A stretch of 64,000 bases of DNA, from positions 200,418 to 264,417 of the forward strand of contig NC_014926.1 in assembly GCF_000185805.1 (NCBI RefSeq). Direction: 5' to 3'. Position 1 is the first letter of the stretch. Each line of letters opens with the position of its first letter. The notes beneath the pieces were generated by a model. It was not told where the DNA came from and did no database searches. It was given only the letters and a program-made list of their open reading frames with translations. This DNA is from Thermovibrio ammonificans HB-1. Its GTDB lineage: Bacteria; Aquificota; Aquificia; Desulfurobacteriales; Desulfurobacteriaceae. Position numbers and translations under genes: made by a program. Shown piece after piece: positions 8,355 to 16,206 of the stretch.

Positions 8355-8825
8355 ATGGCAACTTCAAAGTCTGAAAAAGTTAAGAGTTGGCTTAAAGATT
8401 ATTTAAGCGAGTTTAAAGAGTACTCCGGAACCGTTGAAGAGCTTGCGAAGCTCGCCGGAGCTTCCACCTACCTTATTAAAAAGGTGATAGGTGAGCTCGA
8501 GGAGGAAGGTTTTTTAAAATCTGACTCCAAGAGAGGAAGGGGGCTCTTCATATCGGTTATTCAGCCGGAACCATCTGAACCTGTTGGGGAGGAGAAGGTG
8601 GAAGCCAAGGAGACTACACAGGAGAAGAAGAAGGAGAAGAAAAAGTCCCTTCAGGACCAGGTGCTCTCTTCTCTCCTCGGGAAAGACGTTGTGGTTTTCC
8701 TCATCAGCGGAACCAGGCTTGAAGGGAAGCTCCTGGATTTTGACAACTTTACCCTTGCAATGACGGCGCCCAAAGGGAAATCGCTGGTTTACAAGCACGC
8801 CGTAGCCACAATCCTTTTTGAGTAG
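8355..8825 (+). CDS. Winged-helix-like/Hfq-like fusion protein, copy 1
   Basis: A 156-residue protein with two parts. Residues about 10-70 look like a winged helix-turn-helix (GTVEELAKLAGAS, KKVIGELEEEGFL, then a basic wing). A Lys/Glu-rich linker (about 71-97, with KKKEKKK) leads to residues 98-156, which resemble Hfq. They open with SLQD, continue with SGTRLEGKLLDFDNF (Sm1; FD at 129-130) and end with VYKHAVATILF (Sm2; YKH at 146-148). Hfq is a hexameric RNA chaperone whose proximal face binds U-rich RNA through the Gln of LQD and the YKH motif. The Arg-rich rim patch of enterobacterial Hfq is replaced by LLGKD. A second, similar gene follows after 6 nt. The fusion reading is mine from motif comparison. 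Confidence 0.8.
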   Translation: MATSKSEKVKSWLKDYLSEFKEYSGTVEELAKLAGASTYLIKKVIGELEEEGFLKSDSKRGRGLFISVIQPEPSEPVGEEKVEAKETTQEKKKEKKKSLQDQVLSSLLGKDVVVFLISGTRLEGKLLDFDNFTLAMTAPKGKSLVYKHAVATILFE

Positions 8826-8831
8826 GGGGAT

Positions 8832-9326
8832 ATGAAGAAGTTCAAAACACTTGAAGAGGCTCAGATAGAGCTCATAGAGCTACTCGAGCAGGAGGGTGAG
8901 TTCAGGGGAACCCTGAACGAGCTTGCAGATAGGCTCAACGTAAAACCCGAGAACATAAGGCCTCTCCTTCAGCTGCTGAAGTCCTCGGGCGACGTTCTCT
9001 ATGAAGAGAGCGAGGAGGGCCTCATAGTGAGGCCGGCGATGATGGTTCCCGTTGTGCCTCCCACCCTAACTCCCGAGCAAGAGCAAGAGGTTCAACAGAA
9101 GCTCAAAGAGGGCTACAAGGTTATAGCCTGCTCCACTATGGGGGGCGTTCAGAGCAGGGAACTCCGAAGCGCCCTCGGGAAAAGGGTAATAGTCTACTTC
9201 AGGAACGGTAGTAAGGTAGAGGCCAAGTTAAAGGGTTTCGACCGTTTCTGCCTGAAGCTGAGGAACTATATGGGTAACATGCTGGCCTATAAACACGCCA
9301 TATCTACGATTGTTTACAAGCCGTAA
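8832..9326 (+). CDS. Winged-helix-like/Hfq-like fusion protein, copy 2
   Basis: A 164-residue neighbour with the same architecture. Residues about 5-67 form a winged-helix-like domain (GTLNELADRLNVKPENIRPLL, then SSGDVLYEESEEGLIVR). The linker is Pro/Gln/Glu-rich (MVPVVPPTLTPEQEQ). Residues about 105-164 are Hfq-like: VQSRELRSALGKRVIVYF, GFDRFCLKL (FD at 136-137) and AYKHAISTIVY (YKHAIST at 153-159, the Hfq Sm2 signature). Overall sequence differs a good deal from copy 1, so duplication would be old. The 6-nt gap implies co-translation and possibly mixed Hfq rings. Its end overlaps the convergent regulator gene by 13 nt. Confidence 0.8.
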   Translation: MKKFKTLEEAQIELIELLEQEGEFRGTLNELADRLNVKPENIRPLLQLLKSSGDVLYEESEEGLIVRPAMMVPVVPPTLTPEQEQEVQQKLKEGYKVIACSTMGGVQSRELRSALGKRVIVYFRNGSKVEAKLKGFDRFCLKLRNYMGNMLAYKHAISTIVYKP

Positions 9327-9985
9327 CTTAGCGTGTACCCCTTCCTCCTTACACTTCTTATTGTTAGTTGAGGGTCTATCTTCCCGAGAATCTTCCTTAG
9401 GTGGGAGATGTAAACCGGAAGGCTATCTTCCCTGATGCCGAGCAAGTAGAAGTCCCTGTAGTGAACGGGCTCTTGAGGGTTTTGAAACAGGAGCTTTAGA
9501 ACCAAGGCCTCTCTCAGCGTCAGCTGCTCGGCCGATACCACCTCGTTGCCCGATATCTTCTCGATTTTCGGCTCTTTTAGGTTTGCGGTGAGTTTTATAA
9601 ACTCCCCCTCCCCCAGCTGAACTTTCGGGTTTTCGCTCCTTGCCAGTATTGCCGAGAGGATAGACCATATGTTGACTTTTAGGTTGCAGGTATAGTAGAT
9701 TTCTATATCACGTTGAGGAGTTTCGAAACGCTCCAGCGTTTTATGCTCGCTGACCACCACAACCGGTGCGTCGGTTGCCTCCTTTACCCTCTCTACGAGG
9801 TCTTTGCTGGAGGTTTCGCTGAAGAAGACCAAACAACAGTCCAGCAGGTGGTGCTTCTTAGAGGAGGATGTGTAGGAGATGTCCTGAGAGATTAGCTTAA
9901 CGGGACCTTGGAACCTAAGCTCTTCCACGGCCTTTTTGGCAAGGCGGTCGTTGGGAAGAGAGCCAATTACAAAGACTCTTTTCAT
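9314..9985 (-). CDS. Orphan OmpR/PhoB-type winged-helix regulator with degenerate receiver-like N-terminus
   Basis: A 223-residue protein starting at the ATG at 9985. A GGGGGGA ribosome site precedes it by about 6 nt; an in-frame GTG at 10000 would overlap that site. Residues about 1-120 have the alternating strand/helix feel of a receiver or flavodoxin-like fold (VFVIGSLPND at the start, VVVVSEHKT later). I see no clear phospho-acceptor Asp pair. The C-terminal third is a Trans_reg_C winged helix: LTLREALVLKLL, then SLPVYISHLRKILG and IRSVRRKGYTLSY. No histidine kinase is adjacent. It may act without phosphorylation. Two ACTTA half-sites lie upstream. Confidence 0.75.
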   Translation of the reverse strand: MKRVFVIGSLPNDRLAKKAVEELRFQGPVKLISQDISYTSSSKKHHLLDCCLVFFSETSSKDLVERVKEATDAPVVVVSEHKTLERFETPQRDIEIYYTCNLKVNIWSILSAILARSENPKVQLGEGEFIKLTANLKEPKIEKISGNEVVSAEQLTLREALVLKLLFQNPQEPVHYRDFYLLGIREDSLPVYISHLRKILGKIDPQLTIRSVRRKGYTLSYGL

Positions 9986-10040
9986 GTGAAATCCCCCCAC
10001 TTGATAGCTTTTTAGTTTTGCATTCTAACAGAATATGCAG

Positions 10041-10070
10041 TTTACTTAGATTAAGTAGTATTTAACTTAA
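10041..10070. promoter_or_regulatory. ACTTA repeat cluster between the orphan regulator and the helicase gene
   Basis: ACTTA occurs at 10044 and again at 10065, 21 bp apart (two helical turns). The first copy is half of a small palindrome, ACTTA-GAT-TAAGT at 10044-10056. OmpR/PhoB-type regulators bind direct repeats spaced by about one or two turns. The cluster lies in the shared upstream region of the regulator and the divergent helicase gene. This is a pattern observation only. Confidence 0.3.
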
Positions 10071-10115
10071 TGTTGAATATACTATGAATTAGCAGTTTCC
10101 GATTCCCCCTCAAAG

Positions 10116-10121
10116 TATAAT
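10116..10121 (+). promoter_or_regulatory. Candidate -10 element for the helicase gene
   Basis: A perfect TATAAT sits 30 nt before the helicase TTG start, in the gap shared with the divergent regulator. No good -35 is visible at 16-18 bp. Support is limited to the -10 match and position. Confidence 0.35.
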
Positions 10122-10150
10122 TTTGGAACAATTTCCACCGGGAGAGCGAC

Positions 10151-12280
10151 TTGAAAGAGCTTCTTAAAACCCTCAATCCCTCTCAGAGAGAGGCGGTTCT
10201 CCACTTCGATTCTCCACTGCTTGTCCTTGCAGGTGCCGGTTCCGGCAAAACGAGGGTAATAACCTTCAAAGTTGCCTATATGGTTAAGGAGCTCCGATTC
10301 GAACCGGAGAGGATTTTGGCCGTAACTTTTACAAATAAAGCTGCCCGGGAGATGAAAGAGCGGGTTGAGCAGCTTTTGGGCCGCTCGGTTCCCGTTCTCG
10401 TTTCCACCTTCCACTCCTTCTGCGTAAGGCTTTTGAGGCGGCACGCAGAAGAGGTGGGACTGAGCCGGGAGTTTGTGATACTCGACGGGGAAGATAGAAA
10501 GAGGCTCCTTTCGGAAGTTGTGAAGGAGCTGAACCTCGACCCAGAGCGCTACTCCCCCTCTTCCCTTTCGAACCTTGTAAGTAACGTGAAAAACGGCCTC
10601 TACTCGCTGGAGGGGCTCTCGGTTGAGTTTGACAAGTTCGGCCAGCTCTTTGAGCTTTACAACAGGAGGCTCAGGGAGCTGAACGCGGTAGACTTTGACG
10701 ACCTGCTCCTTTACGGCAGGGAGCTTCTGAGCCGGGAAGAGTGGAGAGACTACTACAGCAACTACTTCCGCTACGTTCTCGTAGATGAGTACCAGGATAC
10801 GAACGCCGTTCAGTACGACATAGTAAAGGCCCTCACTCTAAGGAAGGGCAACATCTGTGCCGTAGGCGACGACGACCAGTGCATCTACTCGTGGCGGGGC
10901 GCCAATATCAACAACATCCTCTCCTTCGAGAGGGATTTTAAGAACGCAAAGGTTATTAAGCTGGAGCAGAACTACAGGTGCTCCAAGAAAATCCTTGAGG
11001 CTGCAAACGCCGTTATAGCCAACAACAGGGAGCGCAAAGGGAAAGTTCTCTACACGGAAAACCCCGAAGGGGACGATATCAGGCTCTTTAGGGCCTCCAG
11101 CGATGTTGAAGAGGCCCAGTTCCTTGTGGCCGCCGTTAAACGGCTGATTGAAAGGGGTGTTTCGCCCTCTTCCATTGCCGTTTTCTACAGGACAAACGCT
11201 CTCTCCCGTATTTTTGAGGACGCCCTCCGGAGGGCCGGCATCCCCTATCAGATAGTCGGCGGCGTCCGGTTCTACGAGAGGAGGGAGGTAAAAGACGTTA
11301 TCGCCTACCTGAGGCTTGCCGTATCCCCTTCCGACCTTCTCTCCCTCCTGAGGGTTCTGAACACGCCCCGCAGGGGGCTCGGCCCCGCCGTAGAGGCCAA
11401 GGTGAAGGAGCTCTTTGCCGAGCTTAAAGATGCTTTTGAGGTTCTCGGTAGGCTTTCCCGGGAGCTGAGGCTCGAGAAGCAGAGAAGGGGAGTTTCGGAG
11501 CTCCTTGAAGTCCTTGAGAGGATAAGGGAAAAAGTTGAAACTCTTCCCCCTTACGACCTTGTTAAGTTCGTGGTTTCGACTGTCGGTTACGAGGAGTTCC
11601 TGAAGGAGGAGTACCCCCAGGAGTGGGAGCAGAGGCTTGAGAACGTTCTGGAGCTGGGTAATACCCTTCAGGAGTTTGCAGAAAAGGAGGGGCTTACAGG
11701 CAGGGAGCTCCTGCTGGAGTTCCTCTCGAGCCTTGCCCTCTCCTCCGACCAGGACCAGCTGGAGGAGGGCCAGGAGAGGGTTACCCTTATGACGGTTCAC
11801 GCCTCTAAGGGGCTTGAGTTTCCCGTTGTTTTCATAACCGCCCTGGAAGAGGGTATCTTCCCCCACTCCCGCTCCAGCGGCTCCCCGAGGGAGCTGGAGG
11901 AGGAGCGACGCCTCTTCTACGTTGCCGTAACCAGGGCGAAGGAGCGGCTCTTCCTCTCTTACGCCAAGAGGCGCAGGGTTTTCGGCTCCTACAGGGAGAC
12001 AAAGCCCTCCCGCTTTTTAAGCGAGATTCCCCAGCATCTCCTCTGTGAGGTCAGGAGGAGGCAAAGGGTTGCCCCTTCCGGCTCTGACCCCCGGGTGAAG
12101 GCCCGGGCCCCGCGGCCCGAAGGTTCGGCTGCAAGGCCGAAGCTCGTTTACCACCCGAAGTTCGGCAAGGGGGTTGTAAAGAGGGTAGAGGGCTCGGGGG
12201 ACTCTGCCAAAGTAACGGCCCTCTTTGCAGGCCACGGAGAGAAGACGATAATTATGAAGTTCCTGAAAGTATTGGGATAG
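10151..12280 (+). CDS. pcrA: Superfamily 1A 3'-5' DNA helicase (PcrA/UvrD type)
   Basis: A 709-residue DNA helicase for repair and clearing of DNA-bound proteins. Motif I is AGAGSGKTR (near residues 27-35), motif II VDEYQDTN, motif III VGDDDQCIYSWRGA, then EQNYRCSKKIL, and motifs V-VI include TVHASKGLEFPVVF and VAVTRAKERL. The C-terminal tail (HPKFGKGVVKRVEG) is the Tudor-like domain of PcrA/UvrD that contacts RNA polymerase, which separates it from Rep. Start is TTG with GGGAGAG upstream. It is followed after 10 nt by the aminotransferase gene, probably in one operon. Confidence 0.94.
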   Translation: MKELLKTLNPSQREAVLHFDSPLLVLAGAGSGKTRVITFKVAYMVKELRFEPERILAVTFTNKAAREMKERVEQLLGRSVPVLVSTFHSFCVRLLRRHAEEVGLSREFVILDGEDRKRLLSEVVKELNLDPERYSPSSLSNLVSNVKNGLYSLEGLSVEFDKFGQLFELYNRRLRELNAVDFDDLLLYGRELLSREEWRDYYSNYFRYVLVDEYQDTNAVQYDIVKALTLRKGNICAVGDDDQCIYSWRGANINNILSFERDFKNAKVIKLEQNYRCSKKILEAANAVIANNRERKGKVLYTENPEGDDIRLFRASSDVEEAQFLVAAVKRLIERGVSPSSIAVFYRTNALSRIFEDALRRAGIPYQIVGGVRFYERREVKDVIAYLRLAVSPSDLLSLLRVLNTPRRGLGPAVEAKVKELFAELKDAFEVLGRLSRELRLEKQRRGVSELLEVLERIREKVETLPPYDLVKFVVSTVGYEEFLKEEYPQEWEQRLENVLELGNTLQEFAEKEGLTGRELLLEFLSSLALSSDQDQLEEGQERVTLMTVHASKGLEFPVVFITALEEGIFPHSRSSGSPRELEEERRLFYVAVTRAKERLFLSYAKRRRVFGSYRETKPSRFLSEIPQHLLCEVRRRQRVAPSGSDPRVKARAPRPEGSAARPKLVYHPKFGKGVVKRVEGSGDSAKVTALFAGHGEKTIIMKFLKVLG

Positions 12281-12290
12281 GAGGTAGAAG

Positions 12291-13436
12291 TTGAAGCCGA
12301 TAAAGAAGAGGCTTTTAACTCCCGGACCGACGATGGTTCCGGAGAGGGTGCTTGAAGCTCTCTCCAGGCCTACGCTCTACCACAGGTCTCCTGAGTTTAA
12401 GGAGATTTTCCTTGAGGCGCGTCAGAGGTTGAGGAGGCTCTTTAGGACCGAAGGGGAGGTTCTAATACTTACCTCGTCGGGTACCGGAGCCATGGAGGCT
12501 GCCGTTGCCAACCTTTTCAAGCCCGGCGATTCGGCGGTTGTTGTGGTCGGCGGGAAGTTCGGCCAGCGCTGGGCTGAGCTGTGCAGGACCTTCGGCGTTA
12601 ACCCCATTACCGTTGAGGTTGAGTGGGGTAAGGCGGTTGCGCCCGAAGCGGTTGAAGCGGCAGTCAGGGAAAACCCCGGAGTTAAGGGCGTTCTGATTCA
12701 GATATGTGAGACCTCAACCGGGACCGTTTACGACCTTGAGGAGATAGGCAGGCGCCTTAAAAACTACCCCGATGTTCTGCTTGTTGCAGACGGTATAACG
12801 GCCTACGGCGTTTACGACATACCCACAGACGAGTGGGGGATAGACGTTGCCATAACCGGCTCCCAGAAGGCCTTAATGACTCCACCGGGCCTTGCCGTTA
12901 TCTCCCTGAACGAAAGGGCAGTGGAGAGGCTCGTTGATAACCCTCCGGCCTACTACTTTAACCTGAAAAAGGAGCTTAAGCAGCAGTCCAAAGGCCAAAC
13001 CGCTTACACTACCGCTACAAACCTGGTTGTTGCCCTTAACGAGGCGCTTAAGATGATTGAGGAGGAGGGCCTGGAGGAAGTGGCCCGCAGACACGCCCTT
13101 CTTGCCGAGGCCACAAGACGGGGCGTTCAGGCTTTGGGGCTGAAGCTCCTCTCTGAGAGGCCGGCAAACGGGGTAACTGCCGTTATCGCCCCGGAGGGGA
13201 TAAACGGTCAGGACGTTGTGAAGATTGCAAGGGAGGAGTTCGGCGTAACCATAGCCGGCGGGCAGGAGCACTTAAAGGGGAAGATATTCAGGCTCTCACA
13301 CATGGGCTACGTAGACCAGTTCGACGTTCTAACCGGCCTTGAGGTTGCCGAGTTCGCCCTGTGGAAGCTGGGCTACAGGGAGTTCTCCCTCGGAGACGGC
13401 GTTAGGGCCGCTATGGAGTTTTTCGCCTCCGTGTAG
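12291..13436 (+). CDS. Class V PLP-dependent aminotransferase (serine-pyruvate/alanine-glyoxylate type)
   Basis: A 381-residue PLP enzyme. The N-terminal LLTPGPTMVPERVLEAL and the SSGTGAMEAAV phosphate-binding segment are typical of alanine-glyoxylate/serine-pyruvate aminotransferases. LLVADGITAYG carries the PLP-ring Asp (D167), and ITGSQKALMTPPG holds the Schiff-base Lys (K193). Related proteins in thermophiles are often annotated as the small subunit of a soluble hydrogenase, probably a historical misnomer, and some serve in serine biosynthesis. Substrate cannot be decided from sequence. The gene starts 10 nt after the helicase. Confidence 0.88.
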   Translation: MKPIKKRLLTPGPTMVPERVLEALSRPTLYHRSPEFKEIFLEARQRLRRLFRTEGEVLILTSSGTGAMEAAVANLFKPGDSAVVVVGGKFGQRWAELCRTFGVNPITVEVEWGKAVAPEAVEAAVRENPGVKGVLIQICETSTGTVYDLEEIGRRLKNYPDVLLVADGITAYGVYDIPTDEWGIDVAITGSQKALMTPPGLAVISLNERAVERLVDNPPAYYFNLKKELKQQSKGQTAYTTATNLVVALNEALKMIEEEGLEEVARRHALLAEATRRGVQALGLKLLSERPANGVTAVIAPEGINGQDVVKIAREEFGVTIAGGQEHLKGKIFRLSHMGYVDQFDVLTGLEVAEFALWKLGYREFSLGDGVRAAMEFFASV

Positions 13437-13471
13437 TATAGTGGAGGCAACCTACAGTAAAAGGAGCAGGT

Positions 13472-13894
13472 ATGGAGAAGAAGTACAGAATTACCGTTGA
13501 CTACACCCTCTACGACCCGGAGGGTAACGTTATCGACACCACCGAAGGCAGAGGGCCCTTCACCTTTGTTACAGGTGAGGGTCAGGTTATTCCCGGCTTT
13601 GAGAGAGAAGTGGCCTCTGTGGAGGAGGGAGAGGAGAAAACCTTTACCCTGCAGCCTTCTGAAGCCTACGGAGAGCGCGATGAGAGTCTCGTTCAAACCC
13701 TCCCGAGGGAGCAGTTTGCAGGCATAGAGCTCCACGAAGGGCAAGTTCTGCAGGGAACTACTCCGGAGGGGCACAAGTTCCTGGTTAGGGTTGTGAGCTT
13801 CGATGACCAGAGCGTAACCATCGACCAGAACCACCCCCTTGCAGGCGTTCCTCTGACCTTTAGGGTGAAGGTTCTTAAGAAAGAGGAGGTTTAG
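13472..13894 (+). CDS. slyD: FKBP-type peptidyl-prolyl isomerase, SlyD family
   Basis: A 140-residue chaperone/isomerase. The FKBP core (GPFTFVTGEGQVIPGFE, then VEEGEEKTFTLQPSEAYGERD) is interrupted by an insert-in-flap domain (residues about 70-125) that confers chaperone activity. The core resumes with HPLAGVPLTFRVKVL. The His-rich nickel-binding tail of E. coli SlyD is absent; the protein ends with KKEEV. It acts in the cytoplasm on folding clients. Its stop is immediately followed by the GTG start of the flavin reductase-like gene. Confidence 0.93.
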   Translation: MEKKYRITVDYTLYDPEGNVIDTTEGRGPFTFVTGEGQVIPGFEREVASVEEGEEKTFTLQPSEAYGERDESLVQTLPREQFAGIELHEGQVLQGTTPEGHKFLVRVVSFDDQSVTIDQNHPLAGVPLTFRVKVLKKEEV

Positions 13895-14479
13895 GTGAAC
13901 TCCTACAGGGTTGAGCAGGCGCCTCAGGAGCTCATCTCTAAGTTCATTTTCAACGCCGTGGTTCCCCGGCCGATTGCCTGGATAACGACCCTTTCCGGAG
14001 AGGGAGTTGTCAACCTGGCTCCCTTCTCCTTCTTCAACGCTGTAACCACAAAGCCTCCGCTCCTTATGGTCTCTATCGGGAAGAGGAAGAGCGGCGAGCT
14101 CAAGGATACTGCGAGAAACGTTCTCGATACCGGGGAGCTCGTTGTTAACGTAGTATCTGAAGAGTTTTTGAAGGTTATGCACCTATCGGGGAAGGACTTT
14201 CCCCCTACCGAGAGTGAGGCTGAGAAGCTCGGCGTTGAGCTTGAGCCTTCTTTAGTTGTAAAGCCCCCGAGGGTTAAGGGGGTTCCTGCCTCTATGGAGT
14301 GTGTGGTTGAGGAGACCCTTGAGCTCGGCTCCACGCCGATGCTCGTTGTGGTTGCCCGTGTTGTTGCTTTCCACTACAGGGAAGGGCTCCTCTCTTCCCA
14401 GAAGGGAATCGTGGGAAGGTTGGGGGGCAAGCGTTACTGCGTGGTATGTGACGAGCTTGACCTTGCGAACCTTACTTGA
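13895..14479 (+). CDS. Flavin reductase-like (flavoredoxin family) protein
   Basis: A 194-residue FMN-binding split-barrel protein. VVPRPIAWITTLSGEGVVNLAPFSFFNAV is the flavin-reductase-like signature (RPIAWITT and NLAPFSFF), followed by PPLLMVSIGKRKSGELKDTARNV. Homologues act as flavoredoxins or NAD(P)H:flavin oxidoreductases in anaerobes; the electron partner is not evident. The GTG start abuts the slyD stop. It ends before a gap containing a GC-rich hairpin and the convergent ubiD. Confidence 0.87.
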   Translation: MNSYRVEQAPQELISKFIFNAVVPRPIAWITTLSGEGVVNLAPFSFFNAVTTKPPLLMVSIGKRKSGELKDTARNVLDTGELVVNVVSEEFLKVMHLSGKDFPPTESEAEKLGVELEPSLVVKPPRVKGVPASMECVVEETLELGSTPMLVVVARVVAFHYREGLLSSQKGIVGRLGGKRYCVVCDELDLANLT

Positions 14480-14533
14480 ATTTCGATTCGTTAGGTCCTA
14501 TTTTGTTAATAGGCTAAAAACCGAGTAAGGAAT

Positions 14534-14551
14534 GCGGGCCGGCAGGCCCGC
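14534..14551. terminator. GC-rich hairpin between convergent flavoredoxin-like and ubiD genes
   Basis: A perfect 7-bp inverted repeat, GCGGGCC-GGCA-GGCCCGC, lies in the 186-bp gap between convergent 3' ends. There is no T-run on either side, so it may be a weak or factor-dependent bidirectional terminator or only an mRNA 3' stabiliser. I see no gene in the rest of this gap. Confidence 0.4.
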
Positions 14552-14665
14552 GCTACAACTGCTCCCGCTGGTTGTTATTATTATTGCTGCTTCAGCCATA
14601 TTCAAATTTCGGCATTTTTTTGACCTGTGTCAAGTATAACAGATATTTAGATTCAAATTTATCAA

Positions 14666-16153
14666 TCACCAACCCCAGTCCCAGGGGCCGGGTTTCCTTA
14701 CGGGAGAAGGTAATCCCAGTTTATCCCATATTTTGTCCACTTTCGCCTTGATTTTCGGGTCCATCTCGATGTCAGGGGGCCAGTCGCGGGTGAAGCCCTC
14801 TTCCGGCCACTTTCTGGTTGCATCTATCCCCATTTTGCTGCCGTAGAAGGGAAGCGGGGCGGTGTGGTCGAGGGCGTCTACCGGGCCTTCCGTGAAGATT
14901 ACGTCCCTTTTGGGGTCTACGTTGTTGCCCCAGCGCCAGATTACCTCTCCTATGTCGTGGACGTTTGTGTCCTTATCGAAGATGACGATGTTCTTGGTGA
15001 AGCTCATCTGTCCCAGTCCCCACAGCGCAGATATAACTTTTTTTGCGTGGCCCGGATACCTCTTGTCTATCGAGATAAATGCGAAGTTGTGGAACACACC
15101 TTCAATCGGGAGGTTCATGTCTACAATCTCGGGGAGTTGAGTCTTTAAAAGGGGCAGGAAGATGCGCTCTGTTGCCTTTCCTATGTAGCAGTCCTCCATC
15201 GGGGGCTTACCTACGATTGTGGCCGGGTAGATAGGGTCTCTCCTCATAGTTATGCAGGTGACGTGGAAAACCGGGTAGAAGTCGGGCAGGGAGTAGTAAC
15301 CGGTGTGGTCTCCGAAGGGCCCTTCAAACCTGAACTCCTCGGTGTCTACGTAGCCCTCAAGGACTATTTCGGCATTTGCCGGAACTTCGAGGTCTACCGT
15401 TTCGCACTTGACCATCTCTACGGCTTTTCCCCTTATAAAGCCGGCAAAGACCATCTCGTCTACGTCTTCCGGCAGCGGTGCAGTGGCCGAGTAGATGACG
15501 GCAGGGTCTGAGCCGATGGCTACTGCAACGGGGAACTTTTTTATCCCCATTCGCTTGGCCTTCCAGAAGTGTTTTGCCCCTACTTTGTGCCAGTGCCAGT
15601 GCATTCCCGTTGTGTTTTTCGAGTAGACGTGGAGTCTGTACATTCCGCAGTTTCGCTCGCCTGTTTCGGGGTCCTTTGTGAACACCAGGGGCAGGGTTAT
15701 GAAGCGGCCTCCGTCTTTCGGCCAGCAGAAGAGAATGGGGAATATGGAAAGGTCCGGTTCTTTGATTACCACTTCCTTGCACGGCGCCTTAGACTTGGGA
15801 ACCTCTTTGGGGAAGATGTCTGCAATCTTCTTTAACTCTACCAGCTTTTTAAGTTTGTCGATGAAGCCGGAGGGTTTTTCCGGTTTTAGGAGCTTCGCCG
15901 CCTTCCGGCCGATGGAATCCGGGTCGTCTTCAAGGGCCCATTTCATCCTTCTGTAGCTTGCAAAGAGGTTTATTGCAACGGGGATTTTCCCGCCGTCTAC
16001 GTTTTTGAAAAGGAGCGCGGGCCCTCCCGCCTTAACGGCCCTGTCGGCAATTTCGGTGATTTCCAGGTAGGAGCTGACGGGTAGCTCTATCTCCTTTAGC
16101 TCTCCCTCTTTTTTGAGCTTTTCAATGAAGTCTCTTAAGTCTTTGTAGGCCAT
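14666..16153 (-). CDS. ubiD: UbiD-family decarboxylase
   Basis: A 495-residue prenylated-FMN-dependent decarboxylase. UbiD features include KAGGPALLFKNVDG near the N-terminus, a metal/phosphate-binding region with MYRLHVYSKNTTGMHWH, EDVDEMVFAGFIRGKAVEMV and the catalytic-region FEGPFGDHTGYYS with DPIYPATIVGKPPMED. In respiratory quinone synthesis it removes the ring carboxylate from a polyprenylated aromatic acid, but UbiD homologues act on many aryl and alkenyl acids. No ubiX-like prenyl-FMN synthase is seen here. The gene appears monocistronic. Confidence 0.92.
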   Translation of the reverse strand: MAYKDLRDFIEKLKKEGELKEIELPVSSYLEITEIADRAVKAGGPALLFKNVDGGKIPVAINLFASYRRMKWALEDDPDSIGRKAAKLLKPEKPSGFIDKLKKLVELKKIADIFPKEVPKSKAPCKEVVIKEPDLSIFPILFCWPKDGGRFITLPLVFTKDPETGERNCGMYRLHVYSKNTTGMHWHWHKVGAKHFWKAKRMGIKKFPVAVAIGSDPAVIYSATAPLPEDVDEMVFAGFIRGKAVEMVKCETVDLEVPANAEIVLEGYVDTEEFRFEGPFGDHTGYYSLPDFYPVFHVTCITMRRDPIYPATIVGKPPMEDCYIGKATERIFLPLLKTQLPEIVDMNLPIEGVFHNFAFISIDKRYPGHAKKVISALWGLGQMSFTKNIVIFDKDTNVHDIGEVIWRWGNNVDPKRDVIFTEGPVDALDHTAPLPFYGSKMGIDATRKWPEEGFTRDWPPDIEMDPKIKAKVDKIWDKLGLPSPVRKPGPWDWGW

Positions 16154-16206
16154 TACCTCTCCGAGCCGGATTTTTGTAGAATTCTACCACTTAAGCGGAG
16201 GGAAAG

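Noticed and set aside
10838..11866. 342-codon minus-strand frame opposite the helicase
   Set aside because: Shadow of the conserved PcrA/UvrD coding sequence.
14480..14665. Small gene or ncRNA in the flavoredoxin-ubiD gap
   Set aside because: No start with a ribosome site and no plausible peptide; only a short GC hairpin and A/T-rich sequence are seen.
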